Below are positions 16,515 to 26,262 of a DNA stretch of 64,000 nucleotides, piece after piece (the first letter of the stretch is position 1; each line of letters starts with the position of its first letter). The translations under genes and the position numbers were made by a program. Under the pieces are notes generated by a model. That model was not told the DNA's origin. It worked only from the letters and a program-made list of their open reading frames with translations, and did no database searches. The stretch is from Caldithrix sp. (GTDB lineage: Bacteria > Zhuqueibacterota > Zhuqueibacteria > Thermofontimicrobiales > Sulfurfontimicrobiaceae): assembly GCA_020722815.1 (NCBI GenBank), contig DYKB01000006.1, positions 62,001-126,000 of the forward strand, given 5' to 3'.

Positions 16515-18713
16515 ATGAAAATATGGAGGATGCTATTCTTTTCCATGAGTCTCCTGAAACTGGTATTTGCTGGAAATCCGGTTGGATTTGAAAATATTAT
16601 CATTTCATCCACTATCAATACTTTAGGATATGAAATTCAAATTCAAGGCGATAACAATCTGAATGCTTCGGTTGTTGTTAAATATCGTCCAGTGTCAGCG
16701 CAAACATTCAAAATTGGTCATTCACCGGCCAGAACCGATGCCAATACCTTCATTGGAAGTCTTTTTGAACTGGAGGCGGAAAATCAGTATGAAGCGATAT
16801 TTTCATTTTCAGATCCAGACGGAACGTCGGATGATTCCGTTCGGGTGATACAATTTCAGACCACGCCACAACCCGTTCAGAAAAGGATGAATGGGGTAGA
16901 TTACTATGTCGCCGTTGATGGGAATGATGCAAATCCTGGGACATTCGAAAAGCCATTTAAAACGATTCAAAAGGCGGCTAATAAGGTCCGGGCAGGCGAC
17001 GTTGTTCATGTCCGGCCAGGTATTTATTTCCAAAGTGCAACTATCGAACGTGGGGGACAATCGGGAAATTATGTCACCTTTCGGGCAGATGGAAAAGTGG
17101 TTCTGGATGGTTCGGATCAGCGTTTTGCCGTTAAGGACAATATTGATAACTGGCAACTTCACCAGTCACCAGGCATCTATCGCACGCCTCTTGAATATGA
17201 GCCCGGTCAGGTTTATGCCGATGGTCAGCAGCTTTATCGTGCCGATCGGGTAAGTCAATTAAATTCTCCCAAAGTCAGTTCTCCCGGAAGCTGGGTATAT
17301 GCCAATCGCACATTATATATTCGACTGAGTGATGGTTCGGATCCGGATAAACAATACCTCCAGGTAACACAATTAGAACATGCCCTTTTTCTACATAATG
17401 TGAACTATGTCATTTTGGAAGGATTTGACGTTCAGTATTATGGCCGTTCGGTTTATGGCAAGGGAATTTATCTGAAAAATGTATCCAAAAGCGTTATTCG
17501 TAAAAATAAAATTCACCAAACCTATATCGGACTCTGGCTTAAAGAGAACACTTCAAACGGAAATTTAATCGAACAAAACGAATTTTGGGAAACATCCATC
17601 TATCAATGGCCCTGGGAGGCTGTTAAAGGCTCGTATCACGAAGGTGCCGCCATTTCCCTTGAAGCCGGTGAGGGTAATATTATTCGGAAAAATCAGATAT
17701 ATGGCTATTTTAATGGCATCACTATCGCTTTTTGGGATAATTATCAGGATGCGAGCTATAATCGGAACGTTGATATTTATAATAATCTGCTTTACGACAT
17801 TGGGGACGACTGCATCGAGCCGGAAGGGACATGTACGAACTTGCGAATTTGGAATAATCTCATGTATAATTGTACCGTTGGTATTTCACTGGCACCTATT
17901 ACAAAAGGTCCCGTGTATGCCTGGCGAAATGTAATTTCAAATTTCCTGCTTACTTCGTTTAAATTTTCGTACTCGACTACCGGGGTCTGTTATATCTATC
18001 ATAATACGGCATACACCCGAAATCCGCGAACCAGTGGGCTGGTCAGCTCTGGTCCCTGGAATAATATTACCTTTCGCAATAATATTCTATCCGGTACTTT
18101 TTATGCACTGGAAGATGAGTATTTAAATGGAAACGCCAGTTTCGACTTTGACAATCTTTATACAACGGATAAACAACGTTTTGTGCAATGGAAAAATAAA
18201 AGTTATACTTCCCTGACGCAATTTTCACAAAACTCCCAGCAGGAACTACATGCGATGTCGAAGATCAGCCAGTTTCTGGATGCGGGTGGAAAGGATTTTC
18301 GGCTGAAATCCAATAGCCCGGAAATTGACAAAGGGTGTTTAATCCCGAATATCAATGATAATTTTTCAGGTAAAGCACCAGACATCGGGGCTTATGAATT
18401 TGGGCTGGAATATCTGGATAGTCTTCGTATTGAGCCGGAGCATCAACCGCGCTCATTCGAATTAAAACAAAATTATCCGAATCCATTCAAGCAAGAAACC
18501 ACGATCAGCTATGCGCTGCGAGAACCGGCAAATGTTAAATTGACAATTTATAATATGTTGGGGCAGGAAGTGAGCATTATTGAAGAAGGCTTTCGTACCG
18601 CCAAAGATTATAAAATTAAATGGCAGCCCGGAAATTTACCCAGTGGTTATTATGTGCTCTTACTGAAGGTCGGTTCGCAGCGGATGAGCGAGCGCTGCTT
18701 ATTTATAAAATAA
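16515..18713 (+). CDS. Secreted right-handed beta-helix protein with type IX-style C-terminal sorting domain
   Basis: 732 residues from the ATG at 16515, chosen because it starts a clear signal peptide (MKIWRMLFFSMSLLKLVFAG) and has GAGG 8 bases upstream; an earlier in-frame TTG at 16458 does not. A short beta-sandwich region (residues 20-115) comes first, then DYYVAVDGNDANPGTFEKPFKTIQKAA, the DUF1565-like opening of pectate-lyase-type beta helices, then repeated N-rich coils (ILRKN, NLIEQN, NIIRKNQI, NLLYDI). The last 85 residues (ELKQNYPNPFKQETTISY...SGYYVLLLKVG) match the sorting domain used for secretion in FCB-group bacteria. It may bind or cleave a polysaccharide; the active site cannot be assigned. 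Confidence 0.88.
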   Translation: MKIWRMLFFSMSLLKLVFAGNPVGFENIIISSTINTLGYEIQIQGDNNLNASVVVKYRPVSAQTFKIGHSPARTDANTFIGSLFELEAENQYEAIFSFSDPDGTSDDSVRVIQFQTTPQPVQKRMNGVDYYVAVDGNDANPGTFEKPFKTIQKAANKVRAGDVVHVRPGIYFQSATIERGGQSGNYVTFRADGKVVLDGSDQRFAVKDNIDNWQLHQSPGIYRTPLEYEPGQVYADGQQLYRADRVSQLNSPKVSSPGSWVYANRTLYIRLSDGSDPDKQYLQVTQLEHALFLHNVNYVILEGFDVQYYGRSVYGKGIYLKNVSKSVIRKNKIHQTYIGLWLKENTSNGNLIEQNEFWETSIYQWPWEAVKGSYHEGAAISLEAGEGNIIRKNQIYGYFNGITIAFWDNYQDASYNRNVDIYNNLLYDIGDDCIEPEGTCTNLRIWNNLMYNCTVGISLAPITKGPVYAWRNVISNFLLTSFKFSYSTTGVCYIYHNTAYTRNPRTSGLVSSGPWNNITFRNNILSGTFYALEDEYLNGNASFDFDNLYTTDKQRFVQWKNKSYTSLTQFSQNSQQELHAMSKISQFLDAGGKDFRLKSNSPEIDKGCLIPNINDNFSGKAPDIGAYEFGLEYLDSLRIEPEHQPRSFELKQNYPNPFKQETTISYALREPANVKLTIYNMLGQEVSIIEEGFRTAKDYKIKWQPGNLPSGYYVLLLKVGSQRMSERCLFIK

Positions 18714-18877
18714 TAATTTCCCAAGACGATTCCCGACCTGTTTTTATAAAGCGATGCACCGGATTTACAGGATCAACAGAAAAAAATTGATTTGTGATTT
18801 TTCATCAATTAGCCCCAAAAACGCAAATATTGCCCATCAGTTATCCTGTCTTTTAATATTTGCGAAATGATCAATTA

Positions 18878-19234
18878 TCACATCAAATATCGGCCAAAAA
18901 TTAATATTCCCATTACAACAGCCCCAATTGCGGTGATTAGCACCGCTCCCGCTGCCAGGTCTTTGGCCTTACCAATCAATGGATGATTTTCCTGCGTGAT
19001 GGCATCGCTAAGAAATTCTATCGCTGAATTGAAAGCCTCCGCCATCCAGACGAAAATCATGGTCAAAACCAACCAGCACCATTCCGCGCGTGTTATTTTT
19101 AGATAAACGCCAAGTGAGATGACCACAACTGACGCCAGCGCATGAAACCAGGCATTGGGTTGTGATTTTAACAGCAGAAAAATTCCCTGAAAAGCATATT
19201 TAAAACTTTTAATTCGGGTAAGAAAAAATTGCAT
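18878..19234 (-). CDS. dgkA: Diacylglycerol kinase / undecaprenol kinase family (DagK)
   Basis: Small integral membrane lipid kinase of 118 residues. The family signature AEAFNSAIEFLSDAIT...HPLIGKAKDLAAGAVLI is at residues 63-95, preceded by two membrane segments (HALASVVVISLGVYL and WCWLVLTMIFVWMAEAF) and followed by a third. It phosphorylates diacylglycerol or undecaprenol at the inner membrane. The start lies 2 bp after the stop of the zinc-ribbon gene, so the two are co-transcribed with the SNF2 helicase; no functional link is obvious. Confidence 0.9.
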   Translation of the reverse strand: MQFFLTRIKSFKYAFQGIFLLLKSQPNAWFHALASVVVISLGVYLKITRAEWCWLVLTMIFVWMAEAFNSAIEFLSDAITQENHPLIGKAKDLAAGAVLITAIGAVVMGILIFGRYLM

Positions 19235-19236
19235 TA

Positions 19237-21837
19237 TTAATATTCCTCTGGATCAGCCTGCAACTCCAGGATGTCAATAAAATAGCCAAATTCTTCCAGG
19301 CGTTTTTTGATTTTATTAAAATTTTTTTGTTCAATGAGAATATGATAATTTTCAGCTTTCAGGATACATTTTTTTAAAATTTCATCCTTCACTAGTAGCT
19401 GAAGCAGTTCATTATTTTGATCTATTTGAAAGACCACCAGATCACCACGAAATTTAAGCGGATTGATTTTTTCCTCAATCTTTTGAAAAAAGTCCAGCCA
19501 GATTGCGGTTGGTTTATTGGAAATATTTTTCTTAAAAAGTGCGATCTTATTCTGGATATCTGCTTTCCTTTTGCAGTCACGGAGAAATGATTTGGAAGTG
19601 ATGCGATAGCAATTCGTATTAATTCTTTCGCCCAATTTTTCGAGGATAATTCGCTTGATGTTATTCTCACCCTCCAGAAAGATCAATAAGTTTTTTTCAT
19701 CCAGCGTTAGCTTGAAGCTTTTTTTCGGTGAAGTTGTTACCTGAAAATCGTTTTTCAAGCCAATGATAAACGCCCCTAATTCTGTTAAGCGAATATATTC
19801 CAGACCATCGAAAGGCGTAAGATAAAGATTCTTTCCGTGTTGATATTTTTTATTCAAAGGTATTTGATATGCCAGATCAACTATTCCAAAAGTACCAAGC
19901 AAAAACATTACTGATTTTAACAGGGGGGTAATATAAAAATCATAGTAAATTTCAGCGTTAAAAGGAGGATATTCATCCTGGTGCAGGTAACCAACTTTAG
20001 AATAGATTAATTTTTGATAGCAGTTCATAACGCTATAATAATCTTCCTTATTATAAAACATTCCTTTAAAATAAAGGTGTGAAGCTATGTTTTTAATTGA
20101 AATCCATTGCTGTATGGGAAATTGCATCAGTAATTTCAAAAATTCATTTGGACCTTGTGGCTGATACTCTAAACCAAACCAATCCTGATAATTTCCCAGT
20201 CGCCGCATGAATTGAAAAATGGTTGGAATGAGATAAAATTTTGATTCTGAATCATGAAAAAACGTATCAAAAATGCCTTTTATGTTTTTTAAGGGATCGT
20301 TTTTTTCGTTAAAATTTCTGGATTTTAAAAATTCAATGATAAGATTTGTTTTTAAAAAAGCCAGCTCACCTTTTTCAGATTCATAAAATTCAACAATTTG
20401 ACAATGCTTTACCATTTGTTTAAGAGAGTTTTTCAACACCCGGTTATTGTTGGTATATTCCAGATAATTTTGTTTTAAATAGTACTGGTATACAGAAATT
20501 TGTTCAAGAATTTGTGCGTGATCTTCGTGGATAAATTCTGTATATTTGGGTTTTTCCACCGGTACTATTCTGGCAAATTCTGGCAGTGAGAAATAGGATT
20601 GAAATTGCATTCTTAATGTGTCTGCCAAAAAAAGATAATTGATAACAGCAGAAAAAGCAAAATAACCATAGCTATATTCCCTTTTCGCCTGAAAAATCAG
20701 ATAATCGGAATGAAGTTGGACCATGTTTGAAGATTTTCCTGCAATAAGGAGCACTTTAAATTCTTTTTCAATCGTGTCAATGTTAAAAGGCTCCAGTCCC
20801 CACAATAATTTATCGAAGATCTTCTTTACCTTATCGGGAAAAAGCGAATAGAGCTTTAAAAAAAGGTCCTGGGATGAATAAATAACCGCTAATCCATGTA
20901 CATAATCGGCTTTCTTAAGTTTATTTTGCTTCAATTGATATTTTTTCTTGAAATCAGGATTTTCAAAAAACTGATAGAGATAACGTCTGTAATATTGTTG
21001 AAGCCGGGCTAAGCTATAGTAGTATTCAATTTCAGGCAATAATTTCTGATAGATTATCTGGTTTACTTCCGGAAAATTTGTAATGACTAAATCGGGTACT
21101 AATGGGGCGTCCGGGATCACTGGCGCCTGTATCGGTGTTGTTTTTGCACCAACCCGCTTTTTAATATCCGAGGGTAATTTCGGCCAAACGCGATCAAATA
21201 GATTTTTAGCCCAGGGCAATTCGCAATCTTTAATGGCCAGAGCAACCTGCTCCAGAATTTCATACCAATTGCTTTTCACGGCATTTTCAAGCAAATTTTG
21301 TACGATTTTATCTTCTGGTGCCATCTTACCCGCCGTTAAAATAACTTTTGGGAAAAGCTGCTTCGAGGAAGTTGCCAATCGCAGGATAAGCGGTAAAAGA
21401 TGTTTACCTTCGCGCAAACAGGCTTCATGCGCAGCCTGTCGGACCAGAGTTGCTAACGGGTTTCGATGAATAAAATTGAGCTTTTGCACGAGAAGCTGAT
21501 TGAAAAGTTGGTACTGTTCCAGGGATGGATCAGGAAAAAAGGTTTTAATTTCATCATAACGCCAAAGGATCATCAGGAGTAAGCTTAGCGGAAGGCTATT
21601 CCGTAAAATTTTGATCACCTGTTCCGCCGACCAAGCATTTAAGTCAACTTCATTTGCTGCATCGCGAAGCATTTCCTCAGCACACTGGAGGCAGTAATTT
21701 CCCTTAGCGGTTTGACAGAAATAAGCATACAGATAAGCGTGGCAGGAAACACAAGTATTCGTCTTTATCGTCCAATTTTCAGTTTTTTCAAAAGCATCAA
21801 TAATTTGTGTTGGTTGATAAATGAACTGTTCACTCAT
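19237..21837 (-). CDS. Unknown 866-residue zinc-ribbon protein, partner of the SNF2 helicase gene
   Basis: I do not recognise this protein as a whole. The N-terminus has a probable zinc ribbon: Cys29-x2-Cys32 and Cys49-x2-Cys52, with Cys41 between. The middle (residues 60-700) is rich in Leu, Tyr, Phe and Lys and looks mostly helical, without membrane segments. A Pro-rich linker (TTPIQAPVIPDAPLVPDL) lies near 230-250. The last 130 residues, including ELLQLLVKDEILKKCILKAENY and KRLEEFGYFIDIL, faintly recall the XPB/Ssl2-like helicase-accessory domain found in bacterial WYL and helicase-linked proteins; this is a weak comparison by eye. It begins 6 bp after the SNF2 gene, so the two are probably made together and may act together on nucleic acid. 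Confidence 0.6.
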   Translation of the reverse strand: MSEQFIYQPTQIIDAFEKTENWTIKTNTCVSCHAYLYAYFCQTAKGNYCLQCAEEMLRDAANEVDLNAWSAEQVIKILRNSLPLSLLLMILWRYDEIKTFFPDPSLEQYQLFNQLLVQKLNFIHRNPLATLVRQAAHEACLREGKHLLPLILRLATSSKQLFPKVILTAGKMAPEDKIVQNLLENAVKSNWYEILEQVALAIKDCELPWAKNLFDRVWPKLPSDIKKRVGAKTTPIQAPVIPDAPLVPDLVITNFPEVNQIIYQKLLPEIEYYYSLARLQQYYRRYLYQFFENPDFKKKYQLKQNKLKKADYVHGLAVIYSSQDLFLKLYSLFPDKVKKIFDKLLWGLEPFNIDTIEKEFKVLLIAGKSSNMVQLHSDYLIFQAKREYSYGYFAFSAVINYLFLADTLRMQFQSYFSLPEFARIVPVEKPKYTEFIHEDHAQILEQISVYQYYLKQNYLEYTNNNRVLKNSLKQMVKHCQIVEFYESEKGELAFLKTNLIIEFLKSRNFNEKNDPLKNIKGIFDTFFHDSESKFYLIPTIFQFMRRLGNYQDWFGLEYQPQGPNEFLKLLMQFPIQQWISIKNIASHLYFKGMFYNKEDYYSVMNCYQKLIYSKVGYLHQDEYPPFNAEIYYDFYITPLLKSVMFLLGTFGIVDLAYQIPLNKKYQHGKNLYLTPFDGLEYIRLTELGAFIIGLKNDFQVTTSPKKSFKLTLDEKNLLIFLEGENNIKRIILEKLGERINTNCYRITSKSFLRDCKRKADIQNKIALFKKNISNKPTAIWLDFFQKIEEKINPLKFRGDLVVFQIDQNNELLQLLVKDEILKKCILKAENYHILIEQKNFNKIKKRLEEFGYFIDILELQADPEEY

Positions 21838-21843
21838 TTTCGC

Positions 21844-24627
21844 CTATTCTCCCAATACGAATTCCACATCTTTTTCATTCAGCGATTTGATGGACGCGCC
21901 GTCACTGGAAATCAGACTATTGAACAACTCACTTTTCAATTGCTGCAGTTGTAAAATTTTTTCTTCAATGGTGCCTTTGGTGATGAGTTTATAACTGAAA
22001 ACCGTTTTATCTTGTCCAATGCGGTGTGTCCGATCAACGGCCTGAATTTCTGCCGCCACATTCCACCACGGATCAAAAATGAAAATATAATCGGCGGCCG
22101 TCAAATTCAGGCCAATACCGCCGGTTTTAAGCGTTATCAGGAAGACTTTGTACATATCATCATTCTGAAAACGATCAACCAGTTCCTCCCGATTTCGGGT
22201 TTCGCCGGTCATGATGAGATGCTGCACGCCGGCCTTTTCCAGATCGGCCGATACCCGATCCAATACATGGAGAAAATTTGCAAAAACCAGCACTTTATGG
22301 TTATTCGCCAAAACATCGGTTATATTTTCCAGTAATAATTCCCGTTTTGGTGAAATTATTTGATTTTTGCTTTTTACCTCCGGCATAGAAGCAATTTGCC
22401 GCAATTCACTAATTGCTTTAAATATAAAAAATTGGGATTTTTGAATGCCATTGGCGGCAATTTGTGATTTGACCATCTGATAATAAAACAGCCGCCGGTG
22501 CTCATACAGAATTTTCTGACGCGGCGTCATATTTACATAAAGGGTTTGTTCTATTTTTTCCGGAAGCTCCTGCAATACTTCTTTTTTCACCCGTCGCAAA
22601 ATAAATGGATATATTTTCTTCCTTAATTCAAAAAGCACCTCTTTATCTTCTTCTTTTTGAATGGGATAAGCATAATGACGATTAAAATCTTCGGGACTGC
22701 CAAACATAGCCGGATTCAAAAACCGAAATAACGAATACAGCTCAAGCAAATTGTTTTCAATTGGCGTTCCACTCAGCGAGAGACGGTGATCCGCTTTTAA
22801 TAACATCACGGCTTTCGTTGATTGTGAGTTCAAATTTTTGATATTCTGGGATTCATCCAGAATTATATAATGAAATTCGATATCTTTAAATTTTTCGATG
22901 TCATTTCGGATAGTTGCATAAGTGGTAAGGATTAAATTTTTCGACAGAGCTTCGGTTATTTCACGTTGAATGCCATGATAAGTATAAAAAGTTAAATCCG
23001 GTGCGAATTTACGAATTTCATTTGCCCAGTTAAAAAGCAATGTTTTCGGCATCAGGATTAAGGATACTTTTTTCTCTGGTGGGTAAATTGAAGCCAGTAG
23101 TGTGATTGCCTGAACGGTTTTTCCCAGTCCCATATCATCCGCCAGGCAGCCGCCCAGTTTGTGCTGTTGCAAATATTTGATCCATTTATAACCCTGTTTT
23201 TGGTACTCACGAAGCGCGCCGTTAATTTTCGGAAAAGGCAATTCCATATCCTTGATGTTATTGAATCCCAGAAATATCTCACGAGTCCCTTTAAAAACTT
23301 CAGCGGCTATTTTTTCATCAATTAATTCTTCGACGATGGGAAGATTAAAAAAGGAAAGACGCAAATGCGCTTTTTGCTTCTTAAAAAGGCGTTTTAGCTT
23401 ATTGACATAGTTTTTATTGATAAGCGCATGGGTTCCATCACTCAGAACGACATACGAATTGCTCTCGATTTGATTCAGTACATCGAAAAGGGGGAGTTCC
23501 TGCCCTTCAAAATCGAGGGTCGCCTCACCTTCCAGAAAATCGATGCCATGCGCCAGCGATAAATTGAGTCGGGGGGTGACTGTACGAATCTGATAATTTT
23601 TCAATTTTTCTGCCCCCAGAATGAGATAACGCGACATGAGATTGGGCAGCACTTTGTAAATGAAATCGCGTGCCAGATCCTTCTGGATAATAAATAAATT
23701 ATCCTCCTGAAAAAAATTTAAATCTTCCTGTGCCGGCCGACTCTGTTTTTTCAACGCCTTAAAAACTTCATCGATGCAGGTGTCATAATTACCAAATTCC
23801 AGTGGACTGACGGTGATTTTTTGCTCAACTTCATCAATTGAAACGACTTTTGTAATTTCATAATTTTCAAAAAAGTCCACATCATAGCCACTGACAGTAT
23901 TGGCGATTCTCAAATATAGTGTGTTTTCTGCATCAACCCGTTCGAAAATTAAAGTTGGCTGGACAATTTTGCGACTACCTTCAACAAAGCGAAAATTCTC
24001 ATATTTCACCTGAATATTTTCAAAATAGGTAAAAAAGAGAGAAAGAAACTTATCCAGCATGGATGGGAAAAAAGTGGTTTCAAAAAGCAGAAAATTTTTA
24101 AAATTTTCAAATATTGATGGCGTTTGAAAAATCTCATTGCCAGTTAAAATATGATTTTCGGTGAGGAATCTGATGTTTTTGTAATTTTTTCCGAGCGTTG
24201 ACAGAACAAATTCACTTTTTAAAACCGCAGCATCTTTTGGTGAAATATTCAGCGTTATTCGAATCGGACTATCCTTGAAAGAAATCGGTTCTTTTCCAAC
24301 ATTTATAAAATTATCACAATGGCGCAAAAGCCACAGCAGGTATTCATTCTCGAATAGATAAATTCGATGTTTTGGGTTTTCCCAAAAGACCTGATAGTTA
24401 TTTTTATCTTCAATTTTTTGAATTGTTTTTAAAATATCACGTGTTGGGCCTGTAAATGCGTCATAATTAATGCTGACGGGTTGCAGATAAATATCCGCCA
24501 CGGTCAGGTACGCGCCAGCTTCATCAAAATGAAGAACAAAATAGATTTTTTCCGCCGTTTTTGACTTTGCAACGGGCGTTCGCTTACGCTTAAGCTGTTC
24601 AAAAAGTTCAGTTGAATTAGAATTCAT
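21844..24627 (-). CDS. SNF2-family DEAD/DEAH helicase (DNA translocase)
   Basis: 927 residues. The ATPase core occupies the second half: Walker A ADDMGLGKTVQAIT near 495, the Walker B variant LDESQNIKN near 592, LSGTPIENNLLELYSLF near 620, and the C-terminal lobe with TGGIGLNLTAADYIFIFDPWWN near 840 and QAVDRTHRIGQDKTVF near 865. The first 440 residues are a family-typical but undefined N-terminal region; no SWIM zinc finger is visible in it. Bacterial proteins of this class translocate on duplex DNA and are linked with transcription recycling, repair or defence. The nearest partners are the zinc-ribbon protein and dgkA downstream. Confidence 0.95.
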   Translation of the reverse strand: MNSNSTELFEQLKRKRTPVAKSKTAEKIYFVLHFDEAGAYLTVADIYLQPVSINYDAFTGPTRDILKTIQKIEDKNNYQVFWENPKHRIYLFENEYLLWLLRHCDNFINVGKEPISFKDSPIRITLNISPKDAAVLKSEFVLSTLGKNYKNIRFLTENHILTGNEIFQTPSIFENFKNFLLFETTFFPSMLDKFLSLFFTYFENIQVKYENFRFVEGSRKIVQPTLIFERVDAENTLYLRIANTVSGYDVDFFENYEITKVVSIDEVEQKITVSPLEFGNYDTCIDEVFKALKKQSRPAQEDLNFFQEDNLFIIQKDLARDFIYKVLPNLMSRYLILGAEKLKNYQIRTVTPRLNLSLAHGIDFLEGEATLDFEGQELPLFDVLNQIESNSYVVLSDGTHALINKNYVNKLKRLFKKQKAHLRLSFFNLPIVEELIDEKIAAEVFKGTREIFLGFNNIKDMELPFPKINGALREYQKQGYKWIKYLQQHKLGGCLADDMGLGKTVQAITLLASIYPPEKKVSLILMPKTLLFNWANEIRKFAPDLTFYTYHGIQREITEALSKNLILTTYATIRNDIEKFKDIEFHYIILDESQNIKNLNSQSTKAVMLLKADHRLSLSGTPIENNLLELYSLFRFLNPAMFGSPEDFNRHYAYPIQKEEDKEVLFELRKKIYPFILRRVKKEVLQELPEKIEQTLYVNMTPRQKILYEHRRLFYYQMVKSQIAANGIQKSQFFIFKAISELRQIASMPEVKSKNQIISPKRELLLENITDVLANNHKVLVFANFLHVLDRVSADLEKAGVQHLIMTGETRNREELVDRFQNDDMYKVFLITLKTGGIGLNLTAADYIFIFDPWWNVAAEIQAVDRTHRIGQDKTVFSYKLITKGTIEEKILQLQQLKSELFNSLISSDGASIKSLNEKDVEFVLGE

Positions 24628-25022
24628 TGAATGATTCTCGTTTATATATACAAGTTAATTCGAGTGCAATCGTGACAATCATCATAATTTTAATGGAAGT
24701 TCTAATTATATGAAAATATCAGCCAATTTTTAACAAAAAAATAATGGAAGATCGAAACGGAGTTGAAGATCGTATTGGGATAATAAAACGTTATGTTAAC
24801 ACCTGAAATTCGTAAACGAATCGTTTTCAGTAATTATTGACCCCCGTTGTATCTCCCGGTTTTCAAAAAGCGAAAATAGAGGGTTTCTCTCCACGGAATT
24901 CTGTTCTTTGGAATTTGGAGGAGGCAGGAGGATAGCCTGCATTGATTCTGAACAGCAAAAATTTCCATTTTAGATTTTAAGGTAACAAATCAATTCAATT
25001 TCAACACAAAGCAATTTAACAG
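24628..25022. other. Intergenic region, 395 bp, nothing identified
   Basis: Lies upstream of the SNF2 operon and downstream of the EamA gene. I see no convincing gene, MITE end or operator. A short inverted pair CTGTTC/GAACAG around 24909-24955 is too weak to call. Confidence 0.4.
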
Positions 25023-26003
25023 CTACAAAAGAACTAAAATTGTCACGCCGCCAACTGCCAAAATTGCCCCAGAGACCTCCCGAACGGTGAGTTTCTCATG
25101 AAAGAGAATCATCGAGGGGGGGATGATAAATACCGGCACGATGGACATAATGGTCGCGGCAACACCGGCATTGGTATGCTGAATCGCTAACAGGGAAAAA
25201 CCAATACCCAGAAAAGGGCCAAAAATGGCACCAACGGTAATGAGTCGAAATGAAAATCGGTCTTTTATAGCAGCCAGCACCCGGGGCCAGGCGCGCATAA
25301 AAAATACAAGCGCTGCAAATCCGATAATTCCTGTAAAAACACGAATTTGTGTGGCAGCAAACGCATCATAGTTTTCCATCCCCAATTTACTTAAAATTAG
25401 TCCCACGGCTTGCCCAACTGCGCCACCGAATGCCATCAGAAGGCCTGCCAAAGGACGGGAAAATTGTAAATTGTTTTGTTCAGGACTCCGTTGCAGAACC
25501 ACCATGGAAATACCAATGAGCGTCAATATCATTCCCAGAAGGTCGTGGCGTGTCAAGATCTCACCCAACAGTATCCAGCCTAATAATGCTGTTAATGGGG
25601 GAACCAGCGACATGATCAGCATGGACACCCGCGCACCAATAACCACAAAGGCGTGCAGTAAAAATTGATCGCCCAGCACCAGGCCGATAAGTCCAGACAG
25701 TGATAACCAGAACCAGACATTCGGTGTGGCATCAATTGGTAAAAATAAACCTCGTGTAAACCATGAATAAAATCCCAGGAAAAAGAAACCCAGAATAAGC
25801 TTTAAAATATTCACAACTAATGCGCCAACACGCTTCCCGGCCAATTCAAATACAAGAGCGGTGATGGTCCAAAAAATAGCGGTTGACAGGGCGGCAAATT
25901 CTCCAATTCTGGCGGCAAACACAGGGTCTCCTGAAACTGAATGATGGTAAAAGTTAATAAACCAATTGAAATTTAAATTTATTAACGATACCGGGAATGT
26001 CAT
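25023..26003 (-). CDS. EamA/DMT-family transporter
   Basis: Inner-membrane transporter of the drug/metabolite superfamily, 326 residues with ten predicted membrane segments in two EamA repeats (FAALSTAIFWTITALVFELAG near 33 and LLMAFGGAVGQAVGLILSKLG near 187). Typical exporter features are LGDQFLLHAFVVIGARVSMLIMSLVPPLTALLGWILLGE near 118-158 and the C-terminal IMSIVPVFIIPPSMILFHEKLTVREVSGAILAVGGV. No ribosome binding site is clear before the ATG, so the first 25 residues are uncertain. Substrate unknown; single gene, not part of the neighbouring efflux operon. Confidence 0.9.
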   Translation of the reverse strand: MTFPVSLINLNFNWFINFYHHSVSGDPVFAARIGEFAALSTAIFWTITALVFELAGKRVGALVVNILKLILGFFFLGFYSWFTRGLFLPIDATPNVWFWLSLSGLIGLVLGDQFLLHAFVVIGARVSMLIMSLVPPLTALLGWILLGEILTRHDLLGMILTLIGISMVVLQRSPEQNNLQFSRPLAGLLMAFGGAVGQAVGLILSKLGMENYDAFAATQIRVFTGIIGFAALVFFMRAWPRVLAAIKDRFSFRLITVGAIFGPFLGIGFSLLAIQHTNAGVAATIMSIVPVFIIPPSMILFHEKLTVREVSGAILAVGGVTILVLL

Positions 26004-26262
26004 TAAACAATCGGATTGTTAATGGATCATTCAACGCCTGGTTATTGAAAAATATCCCAAAATATTTTGATTTTTTAACAAATGTTATTTTTTAGAATAT
26101 ATGTCAATGGATAAGCGATGTTGAACCATTGAAGGGATTGTTTTGCAATAGAAGATTTGAATTTCAGGTATGAAATTAAAGCGGATAAATTTAAAATGAC
26201 ATTGTCAATTATTAAACCTATTCAATCGATGATACAAAATTACTTTTGAAGGACCACCACTA

